Source of the DNA: Lutibacter oricola
Lineage (GTDB): Bacteria > Bacteroidota > Bacteroidia > Flavobacteriales > Flavobacteriaceae
DNA length: 64,000 bases
NCBI RefSeq assembly: GCF_900106565.1
Contig: NZ_FNNJ01000001.1
Span: forward strand, 186,001-250,000
Reading direction: 5' to 3'
Made by a program: the position numbers and the translations under genes
Part shown: in pieces, positions 15,910 through 24,484 of the stretch
Layout: every line of letters starts with the position of its first letter
Numbering within the stretch: the first letter of the stretch is position 1
The notes under the pieces: generated by a model
The model's input: the letters and a program-made list of their open reading frames with translations, nothing else
What the model was told of the DNA's origin: nothing
The model's database searches: none

Positions 15910-16716
15910 CTATAAAACGTTTGTTTTGTAAAATTCCGTATAAGCTTCTTTAAAATCTTCTTCTGAAGCAAATTCTAAAGTTGGCTTATTTGTAGTACCT
16001 AAAAATTCTTCTAATTCATCAGGTAACTTTTCACTTCCTTTAATAATAGCGTCCGAATGTTGAATAGCATTAATTAAAAGGTTTGTATAAGTTGGTTTAG
16101 TAATAGATTCTATTTTAGATTCGTCAATGTTATCAAATTTTATTTTGTTAACAAATTCATTATCTAACGTTCCTTCAAAACCATTATTATAAACAGATGT
16201 TACAATTTTGCTGTTGGCAAATAAAGGATCGTCTTTATAGTATTCTTTAATATAAAGAGGTAATAAACTCGCCATCCATCCATGAACATGAATTACATCT
16301 GGAGACCAATTTAATTTTTTTACGGTTTCAACAACCCCTTTTGCAAAAAATATAGCTCTTTCATCATTGTCCTCAAACAAGTTGTTATCCTCATCAGAAA
16401 ATAAAGCTTTTCTTTTGAAGTACTCATCGTTATCAATAAAATAAACTTGCATTCTTTCCTTAGGAATAGAAGCTACTTTAATAATTAAAGGCATATCCAT
16501 GTCGTTAATTACTAGGTTCATACCAGATAATCGAATAACTTCATGTAGTTGGTGTCTTCTTTCGTTAATTAAACCATAACGTGGCATAAATATTCTAGTT
16601 TGGCCACCCTTGTTATGAACGGTTTTAGCCGCTTCAAATGAAGTTGTTGATAATTCATTTTCTGGTAAATAAGGTACCACTTCCGAAGAAACAAACAATA
16701 CTCTCTTATCTTTCAT
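15910..16716 (-). CDS. Glycogen/starch synthase N-terminal (GT5) domain protein
   Basis: A 268-residue protein resembling only the N-terminal Rossmann half of glycogen/starch synthase. It shows VLFVSSEVVPYLPENELSTT, MPRYGLINER, VYFIDNDEYF, VIHVHGWMASLLPLY and TSVYNNGFEG. The usual KxGGL motif near the start is replaced by ENELST. The C-terminal half of GT-B enzymes, with the ADP-glucose site, is missing, so activity as a complete synthase is doubtful. Same-length proteins next to panC are common in Flavobacteriia. It is the first gene of the operon with DUF4270 and glmS. Confidence 0.8.
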   Translation of the reverse strand: MKDKRVLFVSSEVVPYLPENELSTTSFEAAKTVHNKGGQTRIFMPRYGLINERRHQLHEVIRLSGMNLVINDMDMPLIIKVASIPKERMQVYFIDNDEYFKRKALFSDEDNNLFEDNDERAIFFAKGVVETVKKLNWSPDVIHVHGWMASLLPLYIKEYYKDDPLFANSKIVTSVYNNGFEGTLDNEFVNKIKFDNIDESKIESITKPTYTNLLINAIQHSDAIIKGSEKLPDELEEFLGTTNKPTLEFASEEDFKEAYTEFYKTNVL

Positions 16717-16743
16717 AAAAAATCTTATACTTTAAAGAATATG

Positions 16744-16751
16744 CAAAATTA
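16744..16751 (-). promoter_or_regulatory. -7 element of the starch-synthase-like/DUF4270/glmS operon
   Basis: TAATTTTG on the minus strand matches TAnnTTTG and lies 27 bp before the start codon at 16716. It is back to back with the panC promoter. Confidence 0.5.
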
Positions 16752-16784
16752 CGAAAATTTATACAGAAATTCGCTTGAAAAACG

Positions 16785-16792
16785 TAAGTTTG
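16785..16792 (+). promoter_or_regulatory. -7 element of panC
   Basis: TAAGTTTG matches TAnnTTTG, 31 bp upstream of the panC start codon. No clear -33 TTG at the standard distance was found. Confidence 0.5.
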
Positions 16793-16823
16793 CACGCTTT
16801 TAACGTTTATTAACAAATACACT

Positions 16824-17663
16824 ATGTTAGTTTTTGCTAAAATAAAATCTGTAAAACAAAAAATCAGCTCGTTAAAAAAAGAAACTTCGGTAGGCTTTGT
16901 GCCAACAATGGGAGCTTTACATGAAGGGCATTTGTCGCTAATAAAACACGCAAAATCGGAGAACGATTATGTTGCTGTAAGCATTTTTGTAAATCCAACT
17001 CAATTTGATAAAAAAGAAGATTTAGTAAACTACCCAAAAACAATGGATAGTGATTTAGAAATGCTAAAATCTGTGGGTTGCGATTTGGTTTTTATTCCTT
17101 CAGCAGCTGAAATTTATGCAAATAATATACAATCTCAGCTATTTAAATTTGATGGTTTAGAGCATCAAATGGAAGGTAAGCATAGAAAAGGACATTTTGA
17201 CGGTGTTGGTACAATTGTTAAAAAATTGTTTGAAATAGTAACTCCAACAAAATCTTACTTTGGCGAAAAAGATTTTCAACAGCTTCAAATAATAAAAAAA
17301 ATGGTTGAACTTTATCAAGTTCCTGTTCAAATTATTGGTTGCGATATTTATAGAGAAAAAGATGGTCTTGCAATGAGTTCAAGAAATGTACGACTAACTA
17401 AAGAACATAGGAAAGTAGCTCCTTTTATTTATAAAACAATTAAGGAGGCTAAAAATAAATTTGGCACGAAAAATGCTAGTGATATAATGCAATGGGTTGA
17501 GCAAGAGTTTGAAAAACAGCCATTGTTAGAACTAGAATATTTTGAAATTGCAAGTGAAAAAACACTTGAAACAATAGGTATAAAACAACCAGGCGAAAAA
17601 TATAGAGCATTTATAGCTGTTTTAGCTGGAGAAATAAGACTTATTGATAATATAAGTTTGTAA
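16824..17663 (+). CDS. panC: Pantothenate synthetase
   Basis: A 279-residue enzyme joining pantoate and beta-alanine with ATP to form pantothenate. [18 protein letters not shown] contains the HxGH nucleotide-binding motif. [22 protein letters not shown] and AMSSRNVRL (KMSKS-like) are family motifs. The length matches the family (about 280). It lies 38 bp upstream of panD, which supplies its beta-alanine, so the two form a coenzyme A precursor unit. Confidence 0.96.
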   Translation: MLVFAKIKSVKQKISSLKKETSVGFVPTMGALHEGHLSLIKHAKSENDYVAVSIFVNPTQFDKKEDLVNYPKTMDSDLEMLKSVGCDLVFIPSAAEIYANNIQSQLFKFDGLEHQMEGKHRKGHFDGVGTIVKKLFEIVTPTKSYFGEKDFQQLQIIKKMVELYQVPVQIIGCDIYREKDGLAMSSRNVRLTKEHRKVAPFIYKTIKEAKNKFGTKNASDIMQWVEQEFEKQPLLELEYFEIASEKTLETIGIKQPGEKYRAFIAVLAGEIRLIDNISL

Positions 17664-17689
17664 AAATTAACCAATTAACTAAAAAAAAG

Positions 17690-17697
17690 TATTTTTG
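17690..17697 (+). promoter_or_regulatory. Internal -7 element before panD
   Basis: TATTTTTG matches TAnnTTTG and ends 4 bp before the panD ATG at 17702. It would produce an essentially leaderless panD transcript in addition to readthrough from panC. Confidence 0.4.
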
Positions 17698-17701
17698 CAT
17701 T

Positions 17702-18052
17702 ATGCAAATAGAAGTAGTAAAATCTAAAATTCACAGAGTTAAGGTAACTGGAGCCGATTTAAATTACATTGGTAGTATAACTATTGATGAAGATTTAATG
17801 GAAGCTGCAAATATAATTCGAGGTGAAAAAGTTCAAATTGTAAACAATAACAATGGAGAACGTCTTGAAACATATGCAATTCCAGGACCAAGAAACAGCG
17901 GTGAAATAACTTTAAACGGTGCTGCAGCACGTAAAGTAGCTGTAGGTGATGTTCTTATACTAATAACCTATGCACGTATGGAGTTGGAAGAGGCAAAAAC
18001 ATTTATGCCTGCAATTGTGTTTCCAAATGAAGAAAACAATTTATTAAACTAA
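17702..18052 (+). CDS. panD: Aspartate 1-decarboxylase
   Basis: A 116-residue pyruvoyl-dependent enzyme converting aspartate to beta-alanine. The precursor self-cleaves between Gly24 and Ser25 (NYIGSITID), where Ser25 becomes the pyruvoyl group. [20 protein letters not shown] carries further conserved active-site residues. The length is normal for the family. It follows panC and is followed after 1 bp by a membrane protein gene, so all three are probably cotranscribed. Confidence 0.96.
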   Translation: MQIEVVKSKIHRVKVTGADLNYIGSITIDEDLMEAANIIRGEKVQIVNNNNGERLETYAIPGPRNSGEITLNGAAARKVAVGDVLILITYARMELEEAKTFMPAIVFPNEENNLLN

Positions 18053-18053
18053 A

Positions 18054-19040
18054 TTGAGCAAAAAAATAAAAAAAACAGTACTATTAATACTCCCAATAGC
18101 CTTGGGAGTATTTTTAATTTGGTACTCACTATCCAAGTTGTCTCCTCAAGATGTTGAATCTATAACCAACTCGTTTAAAACTGCAAATTATTGGTGGGTA
18201 GCTTTATCTTTATTGTTTGGCGTTCTTAGTCATTTGTCTAGAGCTTATCGCTGGCATTTTATGTTAGAACCAATGGGGTATAAACCAAGGTATGCTAATA
18301 GTGTTATGGCTGTTTTAATTGCGTATTTATTAAACTTATTAATACCGCGTTCAGGCGAAGTGGCACGTGCAGCAAGTATAAAAAAATACGAGAAAATTCC
18401 TTTTGAAAAAGCATTTGGTACTATTGTAGCTGAGCGTGTAGCCGATGTTATTATGTTATTTGGTATTATTGCAATTGCTTTCTTTTTACAATCAGAATTA
18501 ATTAGTGGTTATTTATTTAAAGATGATGGTGAAAGTAGTATTTATACTAAAGTTATAATGTTTGGAGTGCTTCCAATAATTGGTTTTTTTACGTATAGAT
18601 ATTTTAAAAAATCTACAAACCCATACATTGCAAAAATTATATCCTTTATAAAAGGTTTACTAGAAGGTTTGACTAGTATTTTAACAATGCGTAGAAAATG
18701 GGAATTTATTTTTCATACATTTTTTATATGGGTAATGTATATATTAATGATGTATGTGGTAACTTTTTCTTTACCAGAAACAAGTAATCTTTCTCTTGGA
18801 GCTGTAGTTGTTTGTTTTGTAGTTGGTGCTTTAAGTATGGCGCTTACAAACGGAGGTTTAGGTACGTATCCAGTTTTTGTGGCTAGTGCTTTGGTCTTAT
18901 ACAAAATAGATAACAATGCTGCTTTAGCATTTGGTTGGATAATGTGGACAGCACAAACAATAATGGTAATATTGTTTGGTTCGTTATCTTTAGTACTTCT
19001 TCCTTTCTATAATAAATTTATAGGAAACAAAATTTCTTAA
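18054..19040 (+). CDS. Lysylphosphatidylglycerol synthase TM-region (UPF0104) family protein
   Basis: A 328-residue integral membrane protein with about eight hydrophobic helices. Family features are SHLSRAYRWHFML, LLIPRSGEVARA, FGTIVAERVADV and a late TNGGLGTYPVFV motif. Members are flippase-like or synthase-like proteins; without the catalytic soluble domain the substrate is unknown. It starts with TTG at 18054, one base after the panD stop. The frame opens SKKIKKTVLLILPIALGV, a good first helix. Lipid or isoprenoid translocation is plausible but unproven. Confidence 0.85.
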   Translation: MSKKIKKTVLLILPIALGVFLIWYSLSKLSPQDVESITNSFKTANYWWVALSLLFGVLSHLSRAYRWHFMLEPMGYKPRYANSVMAVLIAYLLNLLIPRSGEVARAASIKKYEKIPFEKAFGTIVAERVADVIMLFGIIAIAFFLQSELISGYLFKDDGESSIYTKVIMFGVLPIIGFFTYRYFKKSTNPYIAKIISFIKGLLEGLTSILTMRRKWEFIFHTFFIWVMYILMMYVVTFSLPETSNLSLGAVVVCFVVGALSMALTNGGLGTYPVFVASALVLYKIDNNAALAFGWIMWTAQTIMVILFGSLSLVLLPFYNKFIGNKIS

Positions 19041-19066
19041 TACCTTTAGTGTTCTAAAATTAAAAA

Positions 19067-20422
19067 ATGGCTAAAACAAAAACTACCTTTTTTTGTCAAA
19101 ATTGTGGTTCGCAATATGCAAAATGGATGGGGCAATGTACCTCTTGTAAAGAGTGGAATACAATTGTTGAAGAAGTAATTCAGAAAGAAGAAAAACGAAA
19201 TTGGAAACAAACAACTTCAACTAAAAAGGTAAATAAAGCCTTAAAAATTGCAGAAATTGTTTTAAATGAAGAAGATAGAATTTCAACAGAAAATGGCGAA
19301 TTAAATAGAGTTTTAGGTGGAGGTTTAGTAAAAGGTTCTATGCTTTTGTTAGGAGGAGAACCTGGAATTGGAAAATCTACCTTGTTGTTGCAAATAGCCT
19401 TGGCTATACCAAAAAAAATATTATATGTTTCTGGTGAAGAGAGTCAAGCGCAAATTAAAATGCGTTCAGAAAGGTTAAGTGTAGCGAATAATAATTGCCT
19501 TATTTTAACAGAAACCAATACACAGCATATTTTTAGAGCAATAGAAGAAATTCAACCAGATGTTTTGGTTATTGATTCTATTCAAACATTACATACCGAT
19601 TATATTGAAGCTTCACCTGGTTCAATTTCTCAAATTAGAGAAACTACGGCAGAGCTTACAAAATTCGCAAAAGAAACTGCTACGCCAGTGTTGTTAATTG
19701 GCCATATAACTAAAGATGGTGCTATTGCAGGACCAAAAATTTTAGAACATATGGTAGATGTGGTTTTGCAGTTTGAAGGCGATAGAAATCATTCTTATAG
19801 AATATTACGAGCAAATAAAAATAGATTTGGTTCTACAGCTGAATTGGGTATTTATGAAATGCAATCTACTGGATTAAGAGAGGTAGAAAATCCATCAGAA
19901 ATATTAATTTCTCAAAAAGATGACAATTTAAGCGGTACCGCAATTGCAGCTACTTTAGAAGGTATGCGTCCACTAATGATTGAAGTTCAAGCATTGGTTA
20001 GTACTGCAGTTTATGGTACGCCACAACGTTCGGCAACAGGTTATGATACTAAGCGTTTAAATATGTTGCTGGCAGTTTTAGAAAAACGAGCAGGTTTTAG
20101 GTTAGGAGCTAAAGATGTGTTTTTGAATATTGCTGGAGGAATAAAAGTTGATGATCCGGCAATTGATTTGGCAGTTGTAAGTGCAATTATGTCTTCGAAT
20201 GAAGATGATGCTATTGAACAAGATTTTTGTTTTGCTGCCGAAATAGGTTTAGCTGGTGAAGTTAGACCTGTGAATAGGGTTGAGCAACGAATTTTAGAAG
20301 CTCAAAAACTCGGATTTCATAAAATATTTGTGTCAAAATTCAATAAAATAAATCATTCTAACTTTAAAATTCAGGTTGTAAAAATTACAAAAGTAGATGA
20401 TGTTTTTAACAATTTATTTTAA
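19067..20422 (+). CDS. radA: DNA repair protein RadA
   Basis: A 451-residue RecA-like branch-migration ATPase acting in recombinational repair. The N-terminal C4 zinc finger is CQNCGSQYAKWMGQCTSC. Walker A is GEPGIGKST near residue 100. The RadA-specific KNRFG motif is near residue 245, followed by a C-terminal Lon-like domain with GIKVDDPAIDLAV and GLAGEVRPV. The length is normal. It is the last gene of the panC-side plus-strand run and is closed by a bidirectional terminator. Confidence 0.96.
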   Translation: MAKTKTTFFCQNCGSQYAKWMGQCTSCKEWNTIVEEVIQKEEKRNWKQTTSTKKVNKALKIAEIVLNEEDRISTENGELNRVLGGGLVKGSMLLLGGEPGIGKSTLLLQIALAIPKKILYVSGEESQAQIKMRSERLSVANNNCLILTETNTQHIFRAIEEIQPDVLVIDSIQTLHTDYIEASPGSISQIRETTAELTKFAKETATPVLLIGHITKDGAIAGPKILEHMVDVVLQFEGDRNHSYRILRANKNRFGSTAELGIYEMQSTGLREVENPSEILISQKDDNLSGTAIAATLEGMRPLMIEVQALVSTAVYGTPQRSATGYDTKRLNMLLAVLEKRAGFRLGAKDVFLNIAGGIKVDDPAIDLAVVSAIMSSNEDDAIEQDFCFAAEIGLAGEVRPVNRVEQRILEAQKLGFHKIFVSKFNKINHSNFKIQVVKITKVDDVFNNLF

Positions 20423-20427
20423 CAAAA

Positions 20428-20453
20428 AAAGCTGAGTGTTTAAACTCAGCTTT
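20428..20453. terminator. Bidirectional intrinsic terminator
   Basis: AAAGCTGAGT and ACTCAGCTTT form a perfect 10-bp stem with a 6-nt loop between the convergent radA and hemD genes. Flanking A and T runs allow use on both strands; the downstream T-tract on the plus strand is interrupted (TTTCAATTTT). Confidence 0.8.
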
Positions 20454-20476
20454 CAATTTTACTTTTTTAAAAGTAA

Positions 20477-21223
20477 TTATTTTTTATTTACTTCAGCAAT
20501 ATATTTGTCTAAAGCCATTGTCATAGATGGAGTTTCAGGCGTTGGAGCTTGAATGTTACATTTTAAGCCAGCTTTTGTTGCAGCTTTAATTGTAGAGTTT
20601 CCAAAAACGGCAATTGTTGTATCGTTTTGTTTAAAGTCTGGAAAGTTTTTGAATAAAGAATCTATTCCAGAAGGGCTAAAGAAAACTAATATGTCGTAAA
20701 AAACATTTTCTAAGTCAGATAAATCACTAACTACAGTTTTAAATAAAGTAGCTTTATCCCAATCAATTTTTAATTCGTCTAAAATTTCTGGAATAATAGG
20801 TTTTAATTTGTCTGAAGAAGGTAGTAAGAATTTTTCATCCTTATACTTTTTAATTAACTTAGATAATTCAGCAAAAGTTCTAGTACCAACATAAATTTTA
20901 CGTTTTCTGTAAACTACGTATTTTTGTAAGTAGTAAGCAACAGCTTCAGATTGACAAAAATATTTCATCGAATCAGGAACTGTAAAGCGCATTTCTTCAG
21001 CAATTCTAAAGAAATTGTCTACTGCATTTCTACTTGTAAGTATAATTGCAGTGTATTTTGATAAATCGATTTTTTGAGCTCTAACTTCTTTTGCAGGAAC
21101 TCCTTCTACGTGAATAAAAGATCTAAAGTCTATTTTAACTTTTTGTTTTTCAGATAATTCAAAATAAGGTGAATTTTCTGTTTTTGGTGCAGGTTGGGAA
21201 ACCAAAATTGTCTTCACTTTCAT
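20477..21223 (-). CDS. hemD: Uroporphyrinogen-III synthase
   Basis: A 248-residue enzyme closing hydroxymethylbilane to uroporphyrinogen III in haem synthesis. It is a divergent family, recognised by SYNTH-like segments: KTILVSQPAP at the start, YTAIILTSRNAVDNFF, VGTRTFAEL, DILVFFSPSGIDSLF near residue 180 and TIAVFGNSTIKAA near the end. The length fits. It is preceded by the DUF4271 membrane gene (16-bp gap), an association I know from Flavobacteriia. Confidence 0.88.
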   Translation of the reverse strand: MKVKTILVSQPAPKTENSPYFELSEKQKVKIDFRSFIHVEGVPAKEVRAQKIDLSKYTAIILTSRNAVDNFFRIAEEMRFTVPDSMKYFCQSEAVAYYLQKYVVYRKRKIYVGTRTFAELSKLIKKYKDEKFLLPSSDKLKPIIPEILDELKIDWDKATLFKTVVSDLSDLENVFYDILVFFSPSGIDSLFKNFPDFKQNDTTIAVFGNSTIKAATKAGLKCNIQAPTPETPSMTMALDKYIAEVNKK

Positions 21224-21239
21224 AACTTCAATTTTGTGG

Positions 21240-21905
21240 TTAAACAGCTAATTTTAAAATGATTAATAAAGGTGCTATTTCAAGTGCGCAAAGGTACAAA
21301 ATAAAATAAAACAAGTTGTTAAAAATTAACTTTTTGTTGTTAATTAGGAGTAGTGTATATCTAAAAACAAGTAAAATAACACCTATTATTATTGTTGTTT
21401 TTAGAAAAAATAATTTGAATTTAACAGTGTATGTAGTAATTATAAAAAAAGGTAAAACCCATAAAATCAAATTGTTAAGGTAGTTTGTTTTTTCGTGTAT
21501 AATTTGTTCATGCTTTTTTTTAAGGTTAAATAAACTAGCAATTAAAATACCTATAAAATATCTAACTCCAAAATAACAAATAACTGCAAAAAGCAGTAAA
21601 AAATATAGTTTTATAGGTTTAAACTGGCTAAATTTTAATTCAAAATGCGTAATTATTAGCTGAAAAAGCAATGAAATAACTAATATTTGAATAACAAATA
21701 AAGAAATTTGAAATAAATTAAATACAGCTCTCTTCTCTTTACCAAAGTAAATAAGTAAATATTTTTTTGAAATAAATAAAACACTAGTGTATTTTAATTG
21801 GTCTGAAAATAAGAGCTTTACAAAAGCTAAAATGGTTAAAATAGCAATAAAAACAAAAGTTAACCAATCGTTGTTTTGGTGTATTATTTTTAAAGCATCA
21901 TTCAT
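21240..21905 (-). CDS. DUF4271 family membrane protein
   Basis: A 221-residue integral membrane protein with six or so hydrophobic helices. It opens with NDWLTFVFIAILTILAFVKL and has a mid-protein YFGVRYFIGILIASLFNL. This matches the DUF4271 family, whose genes commonly sit directly upstream of hemD in Flavobacteriia. No catalytic or transport motif is seen. A TAnnTTTG promoter element lies 24 bp upstream, back to back with the next gene's promoter. Confidence 0.8.
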   Translation of the reverse strand: MNDALKIIHQNNDWLTFVFIAILTILAFVKLLFSDQLKYTSVLFISKKYLLIYFGKEKRAVFNLFQISLFVIQILVISLLFQLIITHFELKFSQFKPIKLYFLLLFAVICYFGVRYFIGILIASLFNLKKKHEQIIHEKTNYLNNLILWVLPFFIITTYTVKFKLFFLKTTIIIGVILLVFRYTLLLINNKKLIFNNLFYFILYLCALEIAPLLIILKLAV

Positions 21906-21929
21906 TAAATACAGTTGTTTTTATTAACA

Positions 21930-21937
21930 CAAATTTA
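21930..21937 (-). promoter_or_regulatory. -7 element of the DUF4271-hemD operon
   Basis: TAAATTTG on the minus strand matches TAnnTTTG, 24 bp upstream of the start codon at 21905. Confidence 0.5.
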
Positions 21938-21951
21938 GTAATAAATTGTTT

Positions 21952-21959
21952 TATCTTTG
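21952..21959 (+). promoter_or_regulatory. -7 element of the polyprenol-phosphate glycosyltransferase gene
   Basis: TATCTTTG is a strong match to TAnnTTTG. It lies inside a possible longer reading frame starting TTG at 21946, so the promoter argues for the ATG at 21976 as the true start. Confidence 0.6.
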
Positions 21960-21975
21960 CCGCTTAATTAAAGAT

Positions 21976-22695
21976 ATGTCAGATACACTTGTAATAATTC
22001 CAACTTATAATGAAAAGGAGAATATAGAAGCTATTATTAGAGCAGTTTTTTCTCAAGAAAAGGAATTTGATGTTTTGGTGGTTGATGATAATTCACCTGA
22101 TGGTACTGCTGCAATAGTAAATAAGCTTCAAAAAGAGTTCTCTAACTTATTTATTGAAAATAGAGAAGGAAAACATGGTTTAGGTACAGCTTATATTCAC
22201 GGTTTTAATTGGGCTTTAAATAGAGAATACGAATATATTATTGAAATGGATGCAGATTTTTCGCACAATCCAAAAGATTTAATTCGTTTGTATAATGCTT
22301 GCGTTATTGATGGAGCAGATTTTTCTATTGGATCTAGATATTTGAATAATAAAATTAATGTTGTAGATTGGGATTTTAAACGTTTGTTTTTATCATATTT
22401 TGCTTCAAAATATGTGAAAATTATTACGAATATTCCAATTTTTGATACAACCGCAGGGTTTGTATGTTACCACAGAAAAGTACTTGAAAACATAGAGTTA
22501 GGTAAGATTAAGTTTATAGGTTATGCATTTCAAATTGAAATGAAATTTAAAGCTTGGAAAAGAAATTTTAAACACAAAGAAGTTTCTGTTATCTTTACCG
22601 ACAGAAAAATAGGAACATCAAAGCTTAGTGGTTCAATAATTTCTGAAGCAGTTTTTGGTGTAATTAAAATGCGCTTGAAAGGATTACCTAAATAA
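21976..22695 (+). CDS. Polyprenol monophosphomannose synthase-like glycosyltransferase
   Basis: A 239-residue GT2 enzyme resembling Dpm1, which transfers mannose from GDP-mannose to a polyprenyl phosphate on the cytoplasmic membrane face. It starts MSDTLVIIPTYNEKENIE, then VLVVDDNSPDGT, EMDADFSHNPKDL (DxD metal site) and FSIGSRYLNN. There is no C-terminal membrane anchor. The ATG at 21976 is preferred over the upstream TTG because the promoter overlaps the extension. The sugar is inferred from the family; glucose transfer is possible. It is followed after 14 bp by the dihydroorotase gene. Confidence 0.88.
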   Translation: MSDTLVIIPTYNEKENIEAIIRAVFSQEKEFDVLVVDDNSPDGTAAIVNKLQKEFSNLFIENREGKHGLGTAYIHGFNWALNREYEYIIEMDADFSHNPKDLIRLYNACVIDGADFSIGSRYLNNKINVVDWDFKRLFLSYFASKYVKIITNIPIFDTTAGFVCYHRKVLENIELGKIKFIGYAFQIEMKFKAWKRNFKHKEVSVIFTDRKIGTSKLSGSIISEAVFGVIKMRLKGLPK

Positions 22696-22709
22696 AAAAA
22701 TCGAAAAAA

Positions 22710-24050
22710 ATGAGTCTTACCCTAATTAAAAATGCTCAAATAGTAAACGAAGGTAAAGTATTTGAAGGTGATGTGTTAATTGATGGAGAATTTATTGTAG
22801 ATATAGATTCTTCGATTAGTTCAAAATCGGCAAATACGAAAGTTATTGATGCTGAAGGAAAATATTTAATTCCAGGAGTTATTGATGATCAAGTACATTT
22901 TCGTGAGCCTGGCTTAACACATAAAGCGAATATTGAAACAGAAAGTAGAGCTGCTGTAGCTGGAGGTATTACTTCTTTTATAGAAATGCCAAATACAGTT
23001 CCACAAGCTACAACTCAAGAATTGTTAGAAGAAAAATTTGAAAATGCTTCAAAGGTTTCTTATGCTAACTATTCATTTATGTTTGGCGGTACTAATGATA
23101 ATTTAGAGGAGTTATTAAAAACCGACCCAAAAAATGTTGCGGGTATTAAATTGTTTTTAGGTTCTTCTACGGGTAATATGTTGGTTGATAATGAAGAAGT
23201 TTTGGAAAAAATATTTTCTTCAACAAAAATGTTAATTGCTGTTCATTGTGAAGATGAAGCAACAATTAAGGCTAATTTAGAGAGCTATTTAGAGCAGTAT
23301 GGAGAAGATATTCCTATTGAAATGCACCCGAAAATTAGAAGCGAAGAAGCTTGTTATTTATCTTCATCAAAAGCAATAGAACTTGCCAAAAAAACTGGAG
23401 CAAGATTGCATGTTTTTCACTTATCTACAGAAAAAGAAACAAAATTATTTACAAATAAAATTCCTTTAGAAGAAAAACAAATTACAGCTGAAGTTTGTGT
23501 ACACCATTTATGGTTTGATGAAAGTGATTACGAGAAAAAAGGAACTTTTATAAAGTGGAATCCTGCTGTAAAAACAGAAAAAGATAAAGAAGGTCTTTGG
23601 AAAGCATTATTAGATGATAGAATTGATATTATTGCTACGGATCACGCACCACATACTTTAAAAGAAAAAAAACAAGTATATACTAAAGCACCAAGTGGTG
23701 GGCCATTAGTTCAACACGCTTTGCCAGCTTTATTAAAAGCAAATAGACAGGGTAAAATTTCAATAGAAAAAATTGTTGAAAAAATGAGCCATAACCCAGC
23801 TAAAATCTTCAAAATTGAAAAAAGAGGATTTATTAAAAAAGGGTATTATGCAGATTTAGTTTTGGTAGATAACGCTTCGCCTTGGACAGTTAAAAAAGAA
23901 AATATTTTATATAAATGTGGTTGGTCTCCTTTTGAAGGAACTACTTTTTATTCGAAAATTATTTACACATTTGTAAATGGTATTGCTGTTTATGCAAATG
24001 GTAAATTTAAAGATGATGTTAAAGGAAAACGTTTAGTTTTTAATAGATAA
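22710..24050 (+). CDS. pyrC: Dihydroorotase
   Basis: A 446-residue amidohydrolase forming dihydroorotate in pyrimidine synthesis. Motifs are PGVIDDQVHFREPGLTHK, AGGITSFIEMPNT, GIKLFLGSSTGNML (candidate carboxylated Lys), AVHCEDEA, HVFHLST and ATDHAPHTLKEK. The usual metal-binding His-x-His is Gln61-x-His63 here, a change I associate with Bacteroidota dihydroorotases. Other metal ligands are intact. The sequence is nearer the class I (pyrC/allantoinase-like) lineage than E. coli PyrC. It is followed after 1 bp by a DUF4296 lipoprotein gene. Confidence 0.92.
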   Translation: MSLTLIKNAQIVNEGKVFEGDVLIDGEFIVDIDSSISSKSANTKVIDAEGKYLIPGVIDDQVHFREPGLTHKANIETESRAAVAGGITSFIEMPNTVPQATTQELLEEKFENASKVSYANYSFMFGGTNDNLEELLKTDPKNVAGIKLFLGSSTGNMLVDNEEVLEKIFSSTKMLIAVHCEDEATIKANLESYLEQYGEDIPIEMHPKIRSEEACYLSSSKAIELAKKTGARLHVFHLSTEKETKLFTNKIPLEEKQITAEVCVHHLWFDESDYEKKGTFIKWNPAVKTEKDKEGLWKALLDDRIDIIATDHAPHTLKEKKQVYTKAPSGGPLVQHALPALLKANRQGKISIEKIVEKMSHNPAKIFKIEKRGFIKKGYYADLVLVDNASPWTVKKENILYKCGWSPFEGTTFYSKIIYTFVNGIAVYANGKFKDDVKGKRLVFNR

Positions 24051-24051
24051 A

Positions 24052-24480
24052 ATGAAAACTCTATTAAAGTTCATAATATTAATACTTACTTGTTCATTAC
24101 TAACCTTTTGTACAAGTAACACTATTTATAAAAAGCCAGATAATTTAATTGCTAAAGATCAAATGGTTAGTATTGTTACCGATATGCTTATGGCAACTGG
24201 CGGAAACAATATTAAAAATTTAAACTTAGAGCGTAAGGTTAATTATTTTCCACTAATATTTGAAAAATATAAAATAGATTCAACAGCTTTTAATGCTAGT
24301 AATGTTTACTATACTTCTAGAATTGATGATTATAGCGATATTTTAAAAGAAGTAAGTGAAAGGCTAGAACAAAAAAAAGAGATTTTTAAAAGCGAATTAA
24401 AAGTGAGAGATTCACTTAAAAGAATTGAACGTAAAGCAAAGACCATTTCAAAAGATAGTATTATAAAAGATTTTAAATAA
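24052..24480 (+). CDS. DUF4296 family lipoprotein
   Basis: A 142-residue lipoprotein. The signal peptide ends with the lipobox LTFC, giving cysteine 20. After this come KPDNLIAKDQMVSIVTDMLM and LNLERKVNYFPLIFEKYKID, the two conserved helical motifs of DUF4296. The C-terminal third is a Lys/Glu-rich helix. The family is nearly always short, exported and of unknown function. It follows dihydroorotase by 1 bp, so it is cotranscribed. Confidence 0.85.
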   Translation: MKTLLKFIILILTCSLLTFCTSNTIYKKPDNLIAKDQMVSIVTDMLMATGGNNIKNLNLERKVNYFPLIFEKYKIDSTAFNASNVYYTSRIDDYSDILKEVSERLEQKKEIFKSELKVRDSLKRIERKAKTISKDSIIKDFK

Positions 24481-24484
24481 TTAT

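Noticed and set aside
21946-21975. Extended N-terminus of the glycosyltransferase from the TTG at 21946
   Set aside because: The extension overlaps the promoter, and the ATG at 21976 matches the family start.
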